Assembly: GCA_023897205.1 (NCBI GenBank)
Contig: JAHWDD010000005.1
Span: forward strand, 4,154,001 to 4,218,000
DNA: 64,000 nucleotides
From: Exophiala sp. HKRS030
Taxonomy: Eukaryota > Ascomycota > Eurotiomycetes > Chaetothyriales > Herpotrichiellaceae
Reading direction: 5' to 3'
In this document: positions 11,324-22,769 of the stretch, one piece after another
How the letters are laid out: each line of letters begins with the position of its first letter
Numbering within the stretch: the first letter of the stretch is position 1
Translations under genes and position numbers: made by a program
Notes under the pieces: model-generated
The model's input: the letters and a program-made list of their open reading frames with translations, nothing else
What the model was told of the DNA's origin: nothing
The model's database searches: none

Positions 11324-12742
11324 GCAAAGGGGTTTCGGATCTGCATGGATGCCGCAAACCAGCCTACACGCGGCTGGGACATGCCTGACGAATTCATCCA
11401 GAGCGCAGCAAGACTTGGCCAGATTGTCCCGAACTGCAAAAGTAGACAAAGCCAGACATTTGTGGTTCCACGGTTTTCTGGAGGCCATCTGGTAAATCCC
11501 TGAAAGATACCTCGAGGGGCCCAAAGTATGCATGCCATTATCCGATCAAGATTCTACAGGCACTGCTGATTTCTCAGCTACCTGTCTGGTGCAAGTTTTT
11601 CCACACAAGACAATAGTGAAACAGCGGGGTGGATTTCAGCTACGAAGAGTTTACTAGACTTTGAGTAAATGCAGCCTGGCTACAACTTTTAGGACCAGAA
11701 GTCCACCTCTCCTCAGGGATCTGTCATTGAGCGAAGTTAGAACTTTTGTTCGCTCAAACAACTATTCTTGGGAAGGTCCCACAGGTTCAGGACAGGAATA
11801 CGAAGAAGATTTGAGAGGTCAGGACAATCCGTGAAGTCAACATGATTGAAGTTCTCTCGTTCTTCCATTCAGTCGCTAGAGACCCTGCATATCGCCTTTG
11901 AAAATATCAGAAAGTGATATCAGCAGCTAACACTGCTTCAGAAGGTATGTAAGGCTTCGTGCCCCATGTGGCCATATTTACTCAGACACTGTCAGTAACC
12001 ACTTGCCATGAATTACGCTAGCGCGGTAGGTATGACAAGACTATATGTTATGGGTCCGAGTTTATCTGTGTATTCTCGCAGGATAGCTAGTCTTTTTGGC
12101 CATTACCCAAGGGTATCGCGAACCTACTCCTGACACCACCCCTCTAGCAGCATCGGGATCAAGCAAGTTCGAAAGATCGCGTCAAACGTAGATATGAGAA
12201 GAAGCTTGATGCCGTCTATGTGCAGGGAGAGCCCGTTCCAAGACCTTCTGGTCTAGAGAAGATGAAAGAATGAGGACGACTTACTCCGTACTGTGGAGTT
12301 CCCAGAAGTGAGCAAGCAAAATGCCAAGCGCGAGGCTAAAGAGACATACTGTAGTTCACCTTGATACAAGTGTACCGCTTCGACTGCTCAAAGGATTGCA
12401 GGAAACTTTTGTGAGCTATCAAGACGAAAATGCCGAATTCAGCTTGATCGACGTTGTGGGAGGCATTCATTGGATGAAGATTGCAATGCAGCCAATTTCT
12501 CAGTGGATCAGGCTCTGCCACGATTGGTACATTTGGCTCCTGTAGCTCTAAGCGAACCAAGGAACATACTAAGATCTTGTTCTCTGAGCTCTCTGGGACA
12601 TGCACAGCGCAAGCAGTCGAACACCATGACTATGAGTTGAGCATTTGGAAATCCTCTAAAGAGATACACTCAAGAAACTTTCCCAAAATAGGCCAGAGAT
12701 CTCGAATGAGCGCTATGGCTTTTTGCTCTAACACCTAAATCA
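11324..12742. other. intergenic, nothing recognised
   Basis: 1.4 kb between the MFS gene and the minus-strand amidohydrolase, i.e. a convergent region. Only short unsupported frames. Confidence 0.5.
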
Positions 12743-13768
12743 TCACAGATTCAACAATTCTTTCGCATTGCCCGAGTAGATTGCCCGGACAGTATCTCCG
12801 TCAAACGTCTTCTCTAGATGCTCGTCCATAGTCTTGCCCATCCGGGGAAGTGCGGTGGCAGGAGTATAAGGGAAATCGCTGCCATACAGTAACCTCGAAG
12901 GGTCAGTCACACGCAGCAATGCGTGTATCTGGTCTGGAAACGGGAACCCAGCGAGGTCAAAATAGAACCAAGACTTCAGCAACTCCTTCACTTGGCTTGG
13001 ACTGATAGCATTATCACCACCAAGAACGGCCGTTGAAAAGGATGAAAACCGTTCGATAAGCGGTGGCAGTGCGCCTCCACAATGCGAGATTAGATATGTG
13101 ATATTTGGGTACCGGGAAACTGTTCCTGAGAGAATCAGATTGATTACGGCACGGGCTGAATCGAAGAAAAACTCCATCATTGGTGCCGGATATTGTGACA
13201 GTGGTCTCGGTGCATTTGGTGCTTCGTGTGCATGGCAGGTTGTAGGGTGTAAGAAAACCACTGCCTTCCGCTCGTTGAGCTTCGCAAAGACCTTTTCTAA
13301 ATAAGCATCACCCAGGTAATAGCCATGTGCATTGGTCATCAGGGCGAAGCCTATTGCCGACAAGTTATCCAATGCATAGTCGATCTCCTCAATGGAGCCA
13401 TCCACGTCTGGTAAGGGAGGGATGCAAAATATGCGAACTTGTCGGGATTAGCTTTACAGATCTCAGCGACCTCCTCGTTTGTCTCTCGAGTGATACGACG
13501 GGCAAGGGCGTCGTCGCCAGCCTTTAGATGTGTGCCGGGAGAAGTGATGCTCAATACTGATTTCGAGATGCGTAGTTGATCCATCAGTTCGATGTGTGTT
13601 TCCGGGCTCCATGCCTGAAATGCGGTTAGTCGGGGCGTATTGTTCTTGCGAGCAAGAACTACTTACTGGAATCGCTGGCATGCCGTCTGGCCGCTTGAAT
13701 CCATGCTCTATACAATACTTCCTCCAGGCCTCTGGGACAACATGTGTATGGGTATCTATTCTTTCCAT
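12743..13768 (-). CDS. ACMSD-like amidohydrolase, frameshifted
   Basis: Exon 1 is 13667-13768. A 52-nt intron (GTAAGT, GACTAAC, TTTCAG) follows, then exon 2 at 12743-13614. Visible metal ligands of the amidohydrolase-2 family are DTHTH at residues 5-9, FLHP, SHCGG and the late Asp in GSDFPYTP. Relatives include ACMSD and fungal 6-methylsalicylate or salicylate decarboxylases, so non-oxidative decarboxylation of an aromatic acid is the likeliest reaction. The frame breaks at 13415-13417, where a CCC run (minus strand) must be CCCC to read ASLPLPDVDG. With that base the protein would be 324 aa and complete. I judge this a sequencing error or a very recent lesion. Its start faces the metallo-beta-lactamase gene across 406 bp. 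Confidence 0.8.
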
Positions 13769-14174
13769 GATGTTTGGTGAGGCTATTGAATTATTATGTC
13801 AAGACTGCAAAAATTCCTTCCATGAATACCTCTGCGCCGCAATTGATAGAGTTCAAAGCCACGCTAAGTCTATATACAACCTTTGCCTTAGAGGAGCTTA
13901 ATTCCCTAGAAGACAGGCTTCTCCGGAGTTGTGAGTGTCCCTGGGGAAATGTCCGGAGTATTCTGGGGTAATATCGGGAACGGCTGAGTACTCGACAAGG
14001 TTCGCGCTTACAAGGCTACTCACAGGTCTTAACACCGACTTGGCACTTTGGGAGGCATTTCCCAGGGTATCCCGGGGTATCAAATTGGTGTTCACATCAT
14101 ATATCGGGAAGAGTAGTCAGAGTCACCGAGAATGACCGGATCCAGTTTGCATCAACCACAGCCTAGGCGACGCG
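13769..14174. promoter_or_regulatory. divergent promoter, two TCCGGA palindromes
   Basis: This 406-bp region lies between the divergent amidohydrolase and metallo-beta-lactamase genes. It contains TCCGGA at 13922-13927 and again at 13952-13957, 30 bp apart. CGG-containing palindromes are the usual targets of fungal Zn2Cys6 regulators, so co-regulation is possible. No regulator gene is nearby. Confidence 0.35.
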
Positions 14175-15181
14175 ATGGCGTCCACGGTAGAGGTGTCCCT
14201 TCTGACAACAGGATACTTGTTCCTCCCTGACAGGTGGATATTTGCTGATGGCGACACGAAACTCCGACATCTGTCTCCAGACTATAGCTTTCTGATCCAT
14301 CATCCTTCTGGTAATAACGTCTTGTTTGACCTAGGAATGCGGAAGGTGAGTCTTTCTTGCTCTTATGAGGAAATGTTCTTTTTGCACGTCGACTGACCAG
14401 TCGAGTCCAGGATTTAGAGAAAAACCCGCGCGTGATCAGAGAAGACTACTCATCTATCGACCCATATGTGCCCGCAGATGCTTACGATCTCCTTCAAAGA
14501 GGCCCAGTAAGCCCTGAAGACGTGAACACAATCGTCTTGAGTCACATGCATTTCGACCACTCGGGCGATGCCTCCAGGTTTCCAAATGCAAAGCTTGTGC
14601 TAGGGCCTGGAACAAGTGCTTGCATTTCTCCCGGCTACCCGAAGATAGACAATTCTCCCTTTGACGGAACAGTCCTCAACCATGCTGGTTTCTCAGAACT
14701 GGAGCCTAAGCATTTTCAGAGTTTCAGACCTGGCTCGGTTCCAGCTAGCTTCCCGTTTGAGAAAGGGGTAGATCTGTTTGGGGACGGTTCTTTCTTCATC
14801 CTGGACGCACCTGGACACATGCCAGGGCATCAAATGGCCATTGCACGGACAGGCGAGGATGAATGGATAGCCATGGGCGGGGATTGTTGCCATCATCGAA
14901 AACTTCTGGAGGATCGCTCCAAGGACATCAGTGTGGACGTGGGACCGAACGGGCAGCCCGGATTCCATAAGAATCCAATCGATGCAAGAAAGACGATCAG
15001 TAAAACGCAACTGCTTCATGAGAAACCCGAAGTGCTTGTGGTTTTGGCCCACGACGCTCAGCTTGACGGTGTACTACCGACGTATCCAAAGACACTGAAT
15101 GGCTGGCGAGAACTCGGCTGGAAGAGCCTTGTGAGAGAGCAGGAGTTGACATTGGAAGAAGTCAAGACCAGATATTTTTGA
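14175..15181 (+). CDS. metallo-beta-lactamase fold hydrolase, lactonase-like
   Basis: Two exons (14175-14345, 14411-15181), 313 aa; the 65-nt intron has GTGAGT and CCAG ends and phase 0. The zinc motif SHMHFDHSGD is at about residues 101-110, followed by DAPGHMPGH near 190. A later Asp/His pair (GGDCCHH) completes the binuclear site. The layout with a long N-terminal strand region before HxHxDH is that of AHL-lactonase (AttM/AiiA) and fungal lactamases such as those opening benzoxazolinone-type rings. Likely reaction: hydrolysis of a lactone or lactam. No signal peptide, so cytosolic. Together with the neighbouring decarboxylase-like enzyme and MFS pump it suggests aromatic or lactone catabolism; substrate unknown. 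Confidence 0.85.
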
Positions 15182-16015
15182 CTCTGAATATACTAAGCAA
15201 TATTTCCAACTTGCCGTCTTTGACCAATTCTTTGTGTATTGAAGAGTGATTGCGTGCTGCATCGATAGTGATGCAATTTTCACAAAGAAGGCCCTCAGAG
15301 TACTAGAAGATATATCGAATGACAATACAATAAGGTGGCTAGATCGTGGAGGACTCGGATTCAGTATTCTAGCTTCCTCAACGACCTGGCCGAATTGAAC
15401 AAGGATTGTCGCTGCTGGGTCAGCGTGGATAGGGACCAATACGGCGTTAAGTCTTGAACCATTGTTGACATATCAGGCGGAATAGTCGTGTGTCAGTGTC
15501 AGTGTTACCAGTTTGGATCTCCGATCACCCACAGAGCGACTGGCAGCCTTGCATCCAAGAAAGCTATGGAATGACCAAATACCGATATGTAGCAGGAATG
15601 TTATCTTTCTCCTCGACAGTAGTTGGCGCAATATTGAAACTTTGTCCGGGGTTCAATACCAAACTGTTAATTCTGGCGAAGTGGTTTGTAAAGGATAAGG
15701 AGTAACGCGTTGTGGTCTGCGAATTCGTCTAAAACAGCATGGGAGGAGAGACTGCCAGGAAGAGGCAGGAAAGGTGGACAGATTTCAGGGATTGAATATC
15801 TCAATCGAAGTTGGCAATGAATACGTTGATGCAGAGCTTGAAGGATTTATATTTTGTCATAAGACTCTTTTCGCCATGTGGTACAACCTTTTTGCATCCG
15901 TGCATCTCTCAAGAAGCGCGTAAATTATGTGGTTATCATTGCAGCGTGCACGAAATTCTTGCATTCCGAACTTGGACAACAGTTCGAGCGTCAAGTGCCT
16001 TTTATTTCACGGGCG
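15182..16015. other. convergent intergenic region
   Basis: 0.8 kb between the MBL gene and the 3' end of NOP7. No gene supported. Confidence 0.5.
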
Positions 16016-18073
16016 CTAGGCCCTCTTCCCGCCAGACCTTTCCAACTTTCTCCTCTTGGCCCTCAACTTCTCAGCCTCGACATCACGCTTTTGGTTTCCG
16101 TGCTGCATTTTTTCGTACAGCTTTCTCTTCTTGTTGCTCATCATCATCTTTTGTCGTTCGATCTCTTCTTCCTGCTTGGTCTGCTTGCTTTGCCTCTGTT
16201 TCCTAGCTTTGTCCTTCTTGGCACGTTCGGGGTCATTTGTGGCTGAAGACAAGGACACGGATTTGCCAAGAGCCTCAGCTTCTAGTTCCTTTTGATGCTG
16301 GGCTTCTTCATCGAGATCTGAATCTACATCGGAGGCTTGCTGGTCGGCGAAACCGTCAAAGCCGTTGGATATTGAGGCAGAAGATCCGGACGAGGCGTCG
16401 GAGTTAGCGTCAGATTCGTCACTCGCCACATCCATGTCACCAGCGTCAACAGAGGCGTCATCAGAGTCGTCTTGTTCGATGTCACTCTCAGCAGAGGAAT
16501 CAGAATCATCGTCTTCTGCATCTTCTTCACCACCATTTTCGAGTTCGTCGGCAGCGTCATCAGCTTCGCCTTCCATTTCCTGCTCTTCTAGGGTCGCTCG
16601 AGGGTCGTATTGCCCAGCGGTCGGCTTGATCCAGGGGCTCAGATGAGGAGGAAGGGTTGCACCAGGAGCATATAGGTCTGTGCGTTGGAGTTTGCCTTCA
16701 TTGACGCAATCCCATACCCATTGTGGCTGGACATATATTCGGCCAGGTACGAAGTATCCAGGTTTCACTGTCTGCATTTTATTGCCGTTTGATTTTTCAT
16801 CGCCTTGAGTGATAGTTTGAGCCTGTGATGGAATGGGCCTATCGACGATTTGATGTGTGATACGAGGATCGGTCTCATCATGTGTGAATGCACCCTCTCC
16901 CAAAACCGTGTCCCATGCAATCCGTTTACAGCCGAAAGATCGTAGAAGAAATTCAATTGAATGCCGAGGTGCTTCTCTCGAAATGTAGACTGTGAAATCG
17001 GAAAATAGGTTTGCTGCCTGTTCACCTGAGATATCTGGCTGTGGAAGAATATCTCCTTCGGGTGCCGTCACCTTGAATTCGTCTATAGCTGCTTCTTCAG
17101 CTGTATCGTCCACCTCGGTCTCTTCTTGAACCTCATCCTGGTCATCGACCGTTTCTGTTGCTATTTTATCGATTTGTGCTTGGAGTGCTTCGGAATTTCC
17201 AACTTCAGCATGGCCATTGGTCAGCTCCTTTCGACCGGATTCTTGGTCTTGTGGAGCGCTCAGGCCTTTGCCTTCCAGGGTGAAGGCGGCCAGATCAGCT
17301 CCACGATCATCACTTGCAGCATCATACTTTGGCGGGTATACAAGGCCAATAGAAGTATACAGCCTGTAGTTGACGAATCCTAATAAGGTACAGTAAAACT
17401 CGACGAAAGTCCCCATTATCCTGTAATCAACATCCTGTGTAACTTTCTGAACGAACTTGTATGGCACGACCCACATGATATCTTGACCTTGGATGGTTGC
17501 TTGGTAGTAGATCCCTTTAATGGAAAGGAAAGACTTTCGTAACGAGTTTGTGGCGATCAGGTAATGTTCAAATTCTAGGCATAACCGCTGACACCTAGCG
17601 ATGATCTTTGGAGGAACTGTCGAGGTGGAGGGGAGATTGGCAAAGAGAAACAGGAGTGACAGAGCATCATCGAGGTCTCTTAGAGCGTCGACGAAGGTTG
17701 GATACCTTTCTCGGACGATGTGATCGAGTTTGATCTTGGGCGTGGCCTGCTTCTCGAGACGAACAGCATCCTGGATCTCATTGCGCCCCAACGACCTCGC
17801 GATCTTCTTGGAGAGGGCCTTTTGTTCCCTGAATTTGTTCAAAAGGGGCTCATGGAGGAGATATTGGATGTCTTTGGTATAGTAAAAGGTGGTCGAATGA
17901 GTAGCCGATTTATTGGCCTTCTTGATATTTCGAGGCTCCCGCGGATAGATGCCTTTGAAAATGCATAATCTTCGAAAATCTGGCAAGGAGATCTGGAGTT
18001 TTCGAACAGCTTGAGTTCTTGTGATGTAGTTCTTAGCCTGGCCAGACTGACCCTTCTTCTTTATTTTCGCCAT
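16016..18073 (-). CDS. NOP7: Pescadillo homolog NOP7
   Basis: Uninterrupted 685-aa frame. The N-terminal Pescadillo domain (about 1-290) starts with [16 protein letters not shown] and contains [17 protein letters not shown] domain follows (about 353-470; [14 protein letters not shown] to [12 protein letters not shown]). Then come a long Asp/Glu/Ser tract (about 500-590) and a Lys/Arg-rich coiled C-terminus (about 600-685). This is the order in yeast Nop7, which joins Erb1 and Ytm1 in the PeBoW complex for 27S pre-rRNA processing and 60S assembly in the nucleolus. It is divergent from the PIG-U gene across 283 bp. Single-copy essential gene in ascomycetes; nothing unusual in it. Confidence 0.97.
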   Translation of the reverse strand: MAKIKKKGQSGQAKNYITRTQAVRKLQISLPDFRRLCIFKGIYPREPRNIKKANKSATHSTTFYYTKDIQYLLHEPLLNKFREQKALSKKIARSLGRNEIQDAVRLEKQATPKIKLDHIVRERYPTFVDALRDLDDALSLLFLFANLPSTSTVPPKIIARCQRLCLEFEHYLIATNSLRKSFLSIKGIYYQATIQGQDIMWVVPYKFVQKVTQDVDYRIMGTFVEFYCTLLGFVNYRLYTSIGLVYPPKYDAASDDRGADLAAFTLEGKGLSAPQDQESGRKELTNGHAEVGNSEALQAQIDKIATETVDDQDEVQEETEVDDTAEEAAIDEFKVTAPEGDILPQPDISGEQAANLFSDFTVYISREAPRHSIEFLLRSFGCKRIAWDTVLGEGAFTHDETDPRITHQIVDRPIPSQAQTITQGDEKSNGNKMQTVKPGYFVPGRIYVQPQWVWDCVNEGKLQRTDLYAPGATLPPHLSPWIKPTAGQYDPRATLEEQEMEGEADDAADELENGGEEDAEDDDSDSSAESDIEQDDSDDASVDAGDMDVASDESDANSDASSGSSASISNGFDGFADQQASDVDSDLDEEAQHQKELEAEALGKSVSLSSATNDPERAKKDKARKQRQSKQTKQEEEIERQKMMMSNKKRKLYEKMQHGNQKRDVEAEKLRAKRRKLERSGGKRA

Positions 18074-18356
18074 AGTGGTTTATGGTGGCTCGTGAAATGT
18101 CAATCAAAATGCGAACCGATATGGCGGCGAAGCGGGCGCAGGAAAAAGTCCTGGAAAGTTTTTTGGAGAAATTCCAGCCGGAGTTTTACCGGAGGAAACC
18201 TTGCCGAAACGAAAAGCCACATACGCCACACTCACAAGCCACTAGAGGCCAAGCCACCTTGTGGCTTTTGTACAAGAGTACACATTTCACGACATCCCTA
18301 TTTCCCATCATCCAAATCTCAATGGTTAACGACACCCACGGGTTATAGCATTCAGC

Positions 18357-19625
18357 ATGGCAATATCGCTTGATCGAAGGACGATCTCGATATATGCCGG
18401 GGCGATTGTCCTCCGACTTTTGGTGTTTCTGGTGTTCCCTAATTTCACAGACTTCCTCACTTCACAAGTGGAAATCTCTACTCCCATCTCCAGTTTTAAG
18501 CGACTTCAGGAAGGTCTTTTTCTATACACACATGGGTTGTCACCATATGATGGCGGTGTCTTCCATCAGGCGCCTTTACTTTTGGTCATCTTCGACATTG
18601 TACCCGCCCCTTTGATATTCGTCACTCTCGACCTTCTCAACGCGTTCTCGTTGCATCTCATTGCCAATAGGTTGCACGTCACTTCTTCAAGATTTCAGAA
18701 GTTGGATGGTACTTTAATTACGGCAGCATATCTTTTCAATCCGTTCACTGTCTTGTCTTGTCTGGGGAGATCGACCAACATTTTCACCAATGCTGCCATT
18801 ATTCAGGCTGTCCTGAATTCGCAATCAGGAAATGAAATCAGAGCCATGTTCGGCCTCGCGATTGGCACGTACTTATCGATGTATCCAGCCCTGCTAGTGC
18901 CACCTGTACTACTCCTGGCCTACAAGAGCAATCCTTCGATCGCATCTGGCTCTTTCATTGTCAAATCGATTGCATCTTATCTGGCCATTCTGGCCGCATT
19001 ACTGGGAACTACACCTATCTTAACGACAGGATTTTGGGATTTCTTGTCATCTTGCTACGGAGCACAGATCACTGTCACCGACTTGACGCCCAACGTTGGT
19101 CTTTGGTGGTACTTCTTCATCGAAATTTTCGATTCCTTTCGAGACTTTTTCATCGGAGTCTTCTGGTTGCATCTTGTGGGTTACGTCGGCGCCCTGACAT
19201 TTCGGCTTCATACCCAACCAATATTCGTCATCACTAGCCTCCTGGGATTGTTTGCCATCTTCAAACCATATCCGAGCATTGCAGATGTGTCCTTGTACCT
19301 TGGCTTTCTCCCGCTGTACAAACACATTCTTCCTCGTAAGCTTCTGAACTGCCTATGGTAATGCATCTTACTGACTTCCCCCCCAGTCACTCGTTACACC
19401 TTTATTGCAGCTTCAATCTTGCTGTATTCGACCCTCCTTGGCCCTGCATTTTATCATTTATGGATTTATGCTGGTTCTGGGAATGCCAATTTCTTCTATG
19501 CCATCACCCTTGTATGGAGTTTGGGATTGACAATTCTAGTTGGTGATACGTTGTTCGCGGTGATGCGTGATGAATGGGAGATGGAAAGACCTGAGATGAA
19601 AGGCAAGAGTGTCCGTCAGATATGA
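18357..19625 (+). CDS. GAB1: GPI transamidase subunit PIG-U/GAB1
   Basis: Exons 18357-19335 and 19387-19625 (51-nt intron, GTAAGC with a C7AG acceptor) give 405 aa. It is a multi-spanning ER membrane protein with many hydrophobic helices. The conserved luminal block LFLYTHGLSPYDGGVFHQAP near residue 60 and LNAFSLHLIANR identify PIG-U (Gab1/Cdc91). PIG-U belongs to the GPI transamidase complex that attaches GPI anchors to proteins. The short second exon supplies the last helices and a charged tail. It converges on the acetyltransferase gene with only 47 bp between stop codons. Confidence 0.93.
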
Positions 19626-19672
19626 GAGCACTCTTAAATATTGAGAACAATCCAGGGGAATTGTAGCCTCTT

Positions 19673-20287
19673 TCAACTTCGCAACACCTTTGACATGATA
19701 ATATATGTTGGCTCCTTGATGGTCCCATTCCTCAGCTTGCGAGGGCCAGGCGAGAATTCATCCTCGACATATCCCAGGTTCTGGTACCAATTGACAGCTC
19801 GAGTATTTGTTCTAAAGACGGTCAACATGACTTTCTCAAGACCAACATTGTTCCCGATCTGTTCGATCACGTGAACCAGCTTCTTCCCTATCCCTTTACC
19901 TTGCCACTGCGGGATGAAGTGTATCTCATAAATGTAGAGCACCTCATATCCATCCTCATAGGTGACCATGAACGAGATGAAGCCTATGAGATTTCCGGAT
20001 TGTTCTTCAATAAGAGTAATGTACTTCATATCGGGCAGCTTCATCTCCTTGCGTTTCTTGGTCGTTGACCATTTCATCTCGGAGTGTTGATAATCATGTG
20101 CACTGGTTTCTTCAATGAGTGCCAAGCAAGACTCGAGCGTGTCCTTGCTGATAGTTGCAGCATCATTGGCTGACAATGCTATTCCAAGATCGACCGCACT
20201 GACTGTGCCAAGTATATCTCGAGAGGCGTACTGTTCAAAGAACTCTGAAGCGGCAAGAGAATTGACGGTCTCAACCAATTTCCCCAT
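19673..20287 (-). CDS. NAA40/NatD-like histone N-acetyltransferase
   Basis: The GNAT-fold protein reads from ATG at 20287 (204 aa). The frame runs open further upstream to about 20320, so a small upstream exon is possible. Acetyl-CoA loop QGKGIG follows the beta-4 strand EVLYIYEIHFIPQW. MLTVFRTNTRAVNWYQNLGY is the typical C-terminal half of NAA40. NatD acetylates the N-terminal serine of histones H4 and H2A. The N-terminal block NSLAASEFFEQYAS resembles the NAA40 N-terminal extension. Alternative: another GNAT enzyme, but the combination of motifs fits NAA40 best. The first codons remain uncertain. Confidence 0.78.
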   Translation of the reverse strand: MGKLVETVNSLAASEFFEQYASRDILGTVSAVDLGIALSANDAATISKDTLESCLALIEETSAHDYQHSEMKWSTTKKRKEMKLPDMKYITLIEEQSGNLIGFISFMVTYEDGYEVLYIYEIHFIPQWQGKGIGKKLVHVIEQIGNNVGLEKVMLTVFRTNTRAVNWYQNLGYVEDEFSPGPRKLRNGTIKEPTYIIMSKVLRS

Positions 20288-20311
20288 CTCAATGCTCCGG
20301 GTCTCTCTCAC

Positions 20312-21152
20312 AGATCTGCTTCAGACCGTATGTTTCAGCAGTCAATTGTCAGCAGCCTCGACAAATCAAGCCCTATTGATGCGGGGGTGCTCAATGGTTG
20401 TCAGGGTCCTTGGATCTCTGCTTGAGGTTCGGGTCAACCTCAAAAGCGGTAAGGCGGTGGTGGTACTCAAGATGGCCGTCCACCGGATGTTGGATTTGGG
20501 AGGTCTTTTGCGGGATCCGATTGGACGAAAGAACCATACGAAAGCTACGCAGACTGGCGACCGTGCCGGTTACACTACCATTCTCAAAGTTGGGGATTCT
20601 ATCCAGAAACCTAACACTCTCCCGGTCAGAGAATCCGGCGAACAATGCCGGTTCTTCCCAATCCTTGACGGCAGAGGACTCTATCGCATCTGTCTTGCTG
20701 ACTATCCCTGCTATATGGTGAGTTGTGTGGGTGTGTGGACAGTCTCTTCATCACGGGAACTTCAATTGACGTCATTCCGAGGCAGGGACTTCTCCTCATT
20801 TCTCCTTCTCAGTCTCGAGGTCGAGGTCGAGGTCGAGTTCGTACCCATCGTGTCCACGCGCAAAGCCCGCCCTACGCCTCCATAATTCTACTACAGCAAA
20901 ACTCCTTTCCGTCTCGGACTAGACACCGTACAACCGGAACAAGATACGTGACCCGTACTGTCTTGGTTCGTTATCCCCAGATCAAGAGTGCGCCTAACTA
21001 GTGTTACGGATATCCAATCTAATCAACACGACAAGACTGGAAAAATCCTAGCTTCTGGCTCTTCCCGACCTCCATCCGAAATGTCATATTCGTAGTCCGG
21101 GTTGCCACAAAGTCCAGAAGCTTGACTCGAGTTCCTTAGAAATCATCTCATC
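20312..21152. other. intergenic with small GAGGTC repeat
   Basis: Contains the upstream regions of the acetyltransferase and SSADH genes. A tandem TCGAGG repeat (about 3.8 copies) lies at 20815-20837. An open plus-strand frame at 20115-20885 overlaps the acetyltransferase on the other strand and has no domain, so it is not called. Confidence 0.5.
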
Positions 21153-22769
21153 ATGCCTCTCACACCTCGTACCTCTTTATATTTCCGGTCGCTCTACACG
21201 TCTTCTCGACCACGACTCCTCAAATTCCTTCCTGACTTTGTCCATCCATCCTATCGAATCACATCCGCAGCCATGGTCCACACAGTTCCCAAACTCAACG
21301 ACCCTTCCCTTTTGATTGGCAAGTCCTTTGTTAATGGCGAGTTCGTCGACGCTAGTTCAGGAGAGACCTTTGACGTCCACGACCCCTCCACAGGCAAACT
21401 GATCGGATCAGTTGCCGAGTTTAATAAAGATGATACGCTCAAGGCCATTGATGCCGCCACCACTGCTTTTGCCAGCTTCCGCAAGACCCTCCCTCGTGAG
21501 CGTGCCAATTGGCTGCGAAAATGGTATGACTTGGTTCAAGAGAATGCAGAGGATCTAGCGACCCTTATCACATGGGAGAATGGTAAACCGTTTGCGGATG
21601 CCAAAGGTGAAGTCGCATATGCCAATAACTTCTTTCTCTGGTTCAGTGAAGAAGCCCCTCGCACATATGGCGACACCATTGGCGCCTCAGTGCCTGGAAA
21701 CCGCATCATGACATTCAAACAGCCCGTGGGTGTTACGGGTCTGATCACACCGTGGAATTTCCCTGCAGCGATGATAACCCGCAAAATAGGCCCTGCTCTC
21801 GCTGCAGGATGTACCGTTGTGGCCAAGTCACCCGGAGAGACACCATTTACTGCGGCCGCCCTCGCAGAACTCTCCAGAAGAGCAGGTATTCCCAAAGGTG
21901 TGGTCAATATCGTTACTGCACTCAAGAACACAGTTGAAGTTGGCGAACTTCTTACCACAGACCCTCGCATCAAGAAAGTGTCGTTCACCGGCTCTACGAA
22001 TGTGGGCAAGATTCTCATGAAACAGGCCTCCAGCACTATCAAGAAACTTTCATTCGAGCTCGGTGGTAACGCTCCTTTCATCGTGTTTGACGATGCGCCC
22101 GATTTAGATGCCGCGGTCGCAGGCGCTATCACTTCCAAATTCCGATCGTCAGGCCAGACTTGCGTGTGCGCCAACAGAATCTACGTTCAAAAGGGTATCT
22201 ACGATGATTTCGTATCCAAATTTGCGGAAAAGGTCCAGGGCTTCAAAGTGGGCTATGGTTTTGACTCGGGTGTCACTCATGGCCCCGTGATCCACAGCCG
22301 TGCTGTAGAAAAGGTTGAATCACACGTCAAAGATGCAACCAGCAAAGGCGCCAAACTCCTTGTTGGAGGACAACGGTTGCCCGATCTGGGTGATAACTTC
22401 TTCGCCCCTACCGTCCTTTCGAATGTTACCAAAGACATGGCCATTGCCAGTGAAGAAACATTCGGTCCTGTCGCAGGGATCTTTCCCTTCGAGACTGAGA
22501 AACAGGTGGTCGAGTGGGCGAATGCAGCCGAGGTAGGACTTGCGGGATACTTTTTCTCCAGAGACGTAGGACGCATATACAGAGTGGCTGAGGCACTCGA
22601 GGTGGGTATGGTCGGTGTCAATACGGGATTGATCTCAGATCCTGCCAGTCCGTTTGGCGGTGTCAAACAATCGGGATTTGGCCGTGAGGGATCTAAATAT
22701 GGAATCGACGAGTATACGGTCATCAAGACTGTCACGATTGGTGGTATTAGCAACGAGTTACAGGGGTAA
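21153..22769 (+). CDS. succinate-semialdehyde dehydrogenase
   Basis: Intronless 538-aa aldehyde dehydrogenase. NAD(P)-binding and catalytic landmarks are TPWNFPAAMITRK, FTGSTNVGK, general base Glu302 in FELGGNAP and nucleophile Cys337 in GQTCVCANR. The second Cys two residues later is the partner used as a redox switch in SSADH enzymes. It catalyses oxidation of succinate semialdehyde to succinate, the last step of the GABA shunt. The first about 40 residues are Arg/Ser-rich without acidic residues up to the first Asp, like a mitochondrial presequence. A second in-frame ATG at 21273 (Met41, context gccATGg) starts just before the mature domain. Both mitochondrial and cytosolic forms are possible. 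Confidence 0.9.
   Translation: MPLTPRTSLYFRSLYTSSRPRLLKFLPDFVHPSYRITSAAMVHTVPKLNDPSLLIGKSFVNGEFVDASSGETFDVHDPSTGKLIGSVAEFNKDDTLKAIDAATTAFASFRKTLPRERANWLRKWYDLVQENAEDLATLITWENGKPFADAKGEVAYANNFFLWFSEEAPRTYGDTIGASVPGNRIMTFKQPVGVTGLITPWNFPAAMITRKIGPALAAGCTVVAKSPGETPFTAAALAELSRRAGIPKGVVNIVTALKNTVEVGELLTTDPRIKKVSFTGSTNVGKILMKQASSTIKKLSFELGGNAPFIVFDDAPDLDAAVAGAITSKFRSSGQTCVCANRIYVQKGIYDDFVSKFAEKVQGFKVGYGFDSGVTHGPVIHSRAVEKVESHVKDATSKGAKLLVGGQRLPDLGDNFFAPTVLSNVTKDMAIASEETFGPVAGIFPFETEKQVVEWANAAEVGLAGYFFSRDVGRIYRVAEALEVGMVGVNTGLISDPASPFGGVKQSGFGREGSKYGIDEYTVIKTVTIGGISNELQG

Noticed and set aside
20115..20885. 256-aa plus-strand open frame
   Set aside because: It runs antisense across the NAA40-like gene, shows no domain and has the composition of a shadow frame.
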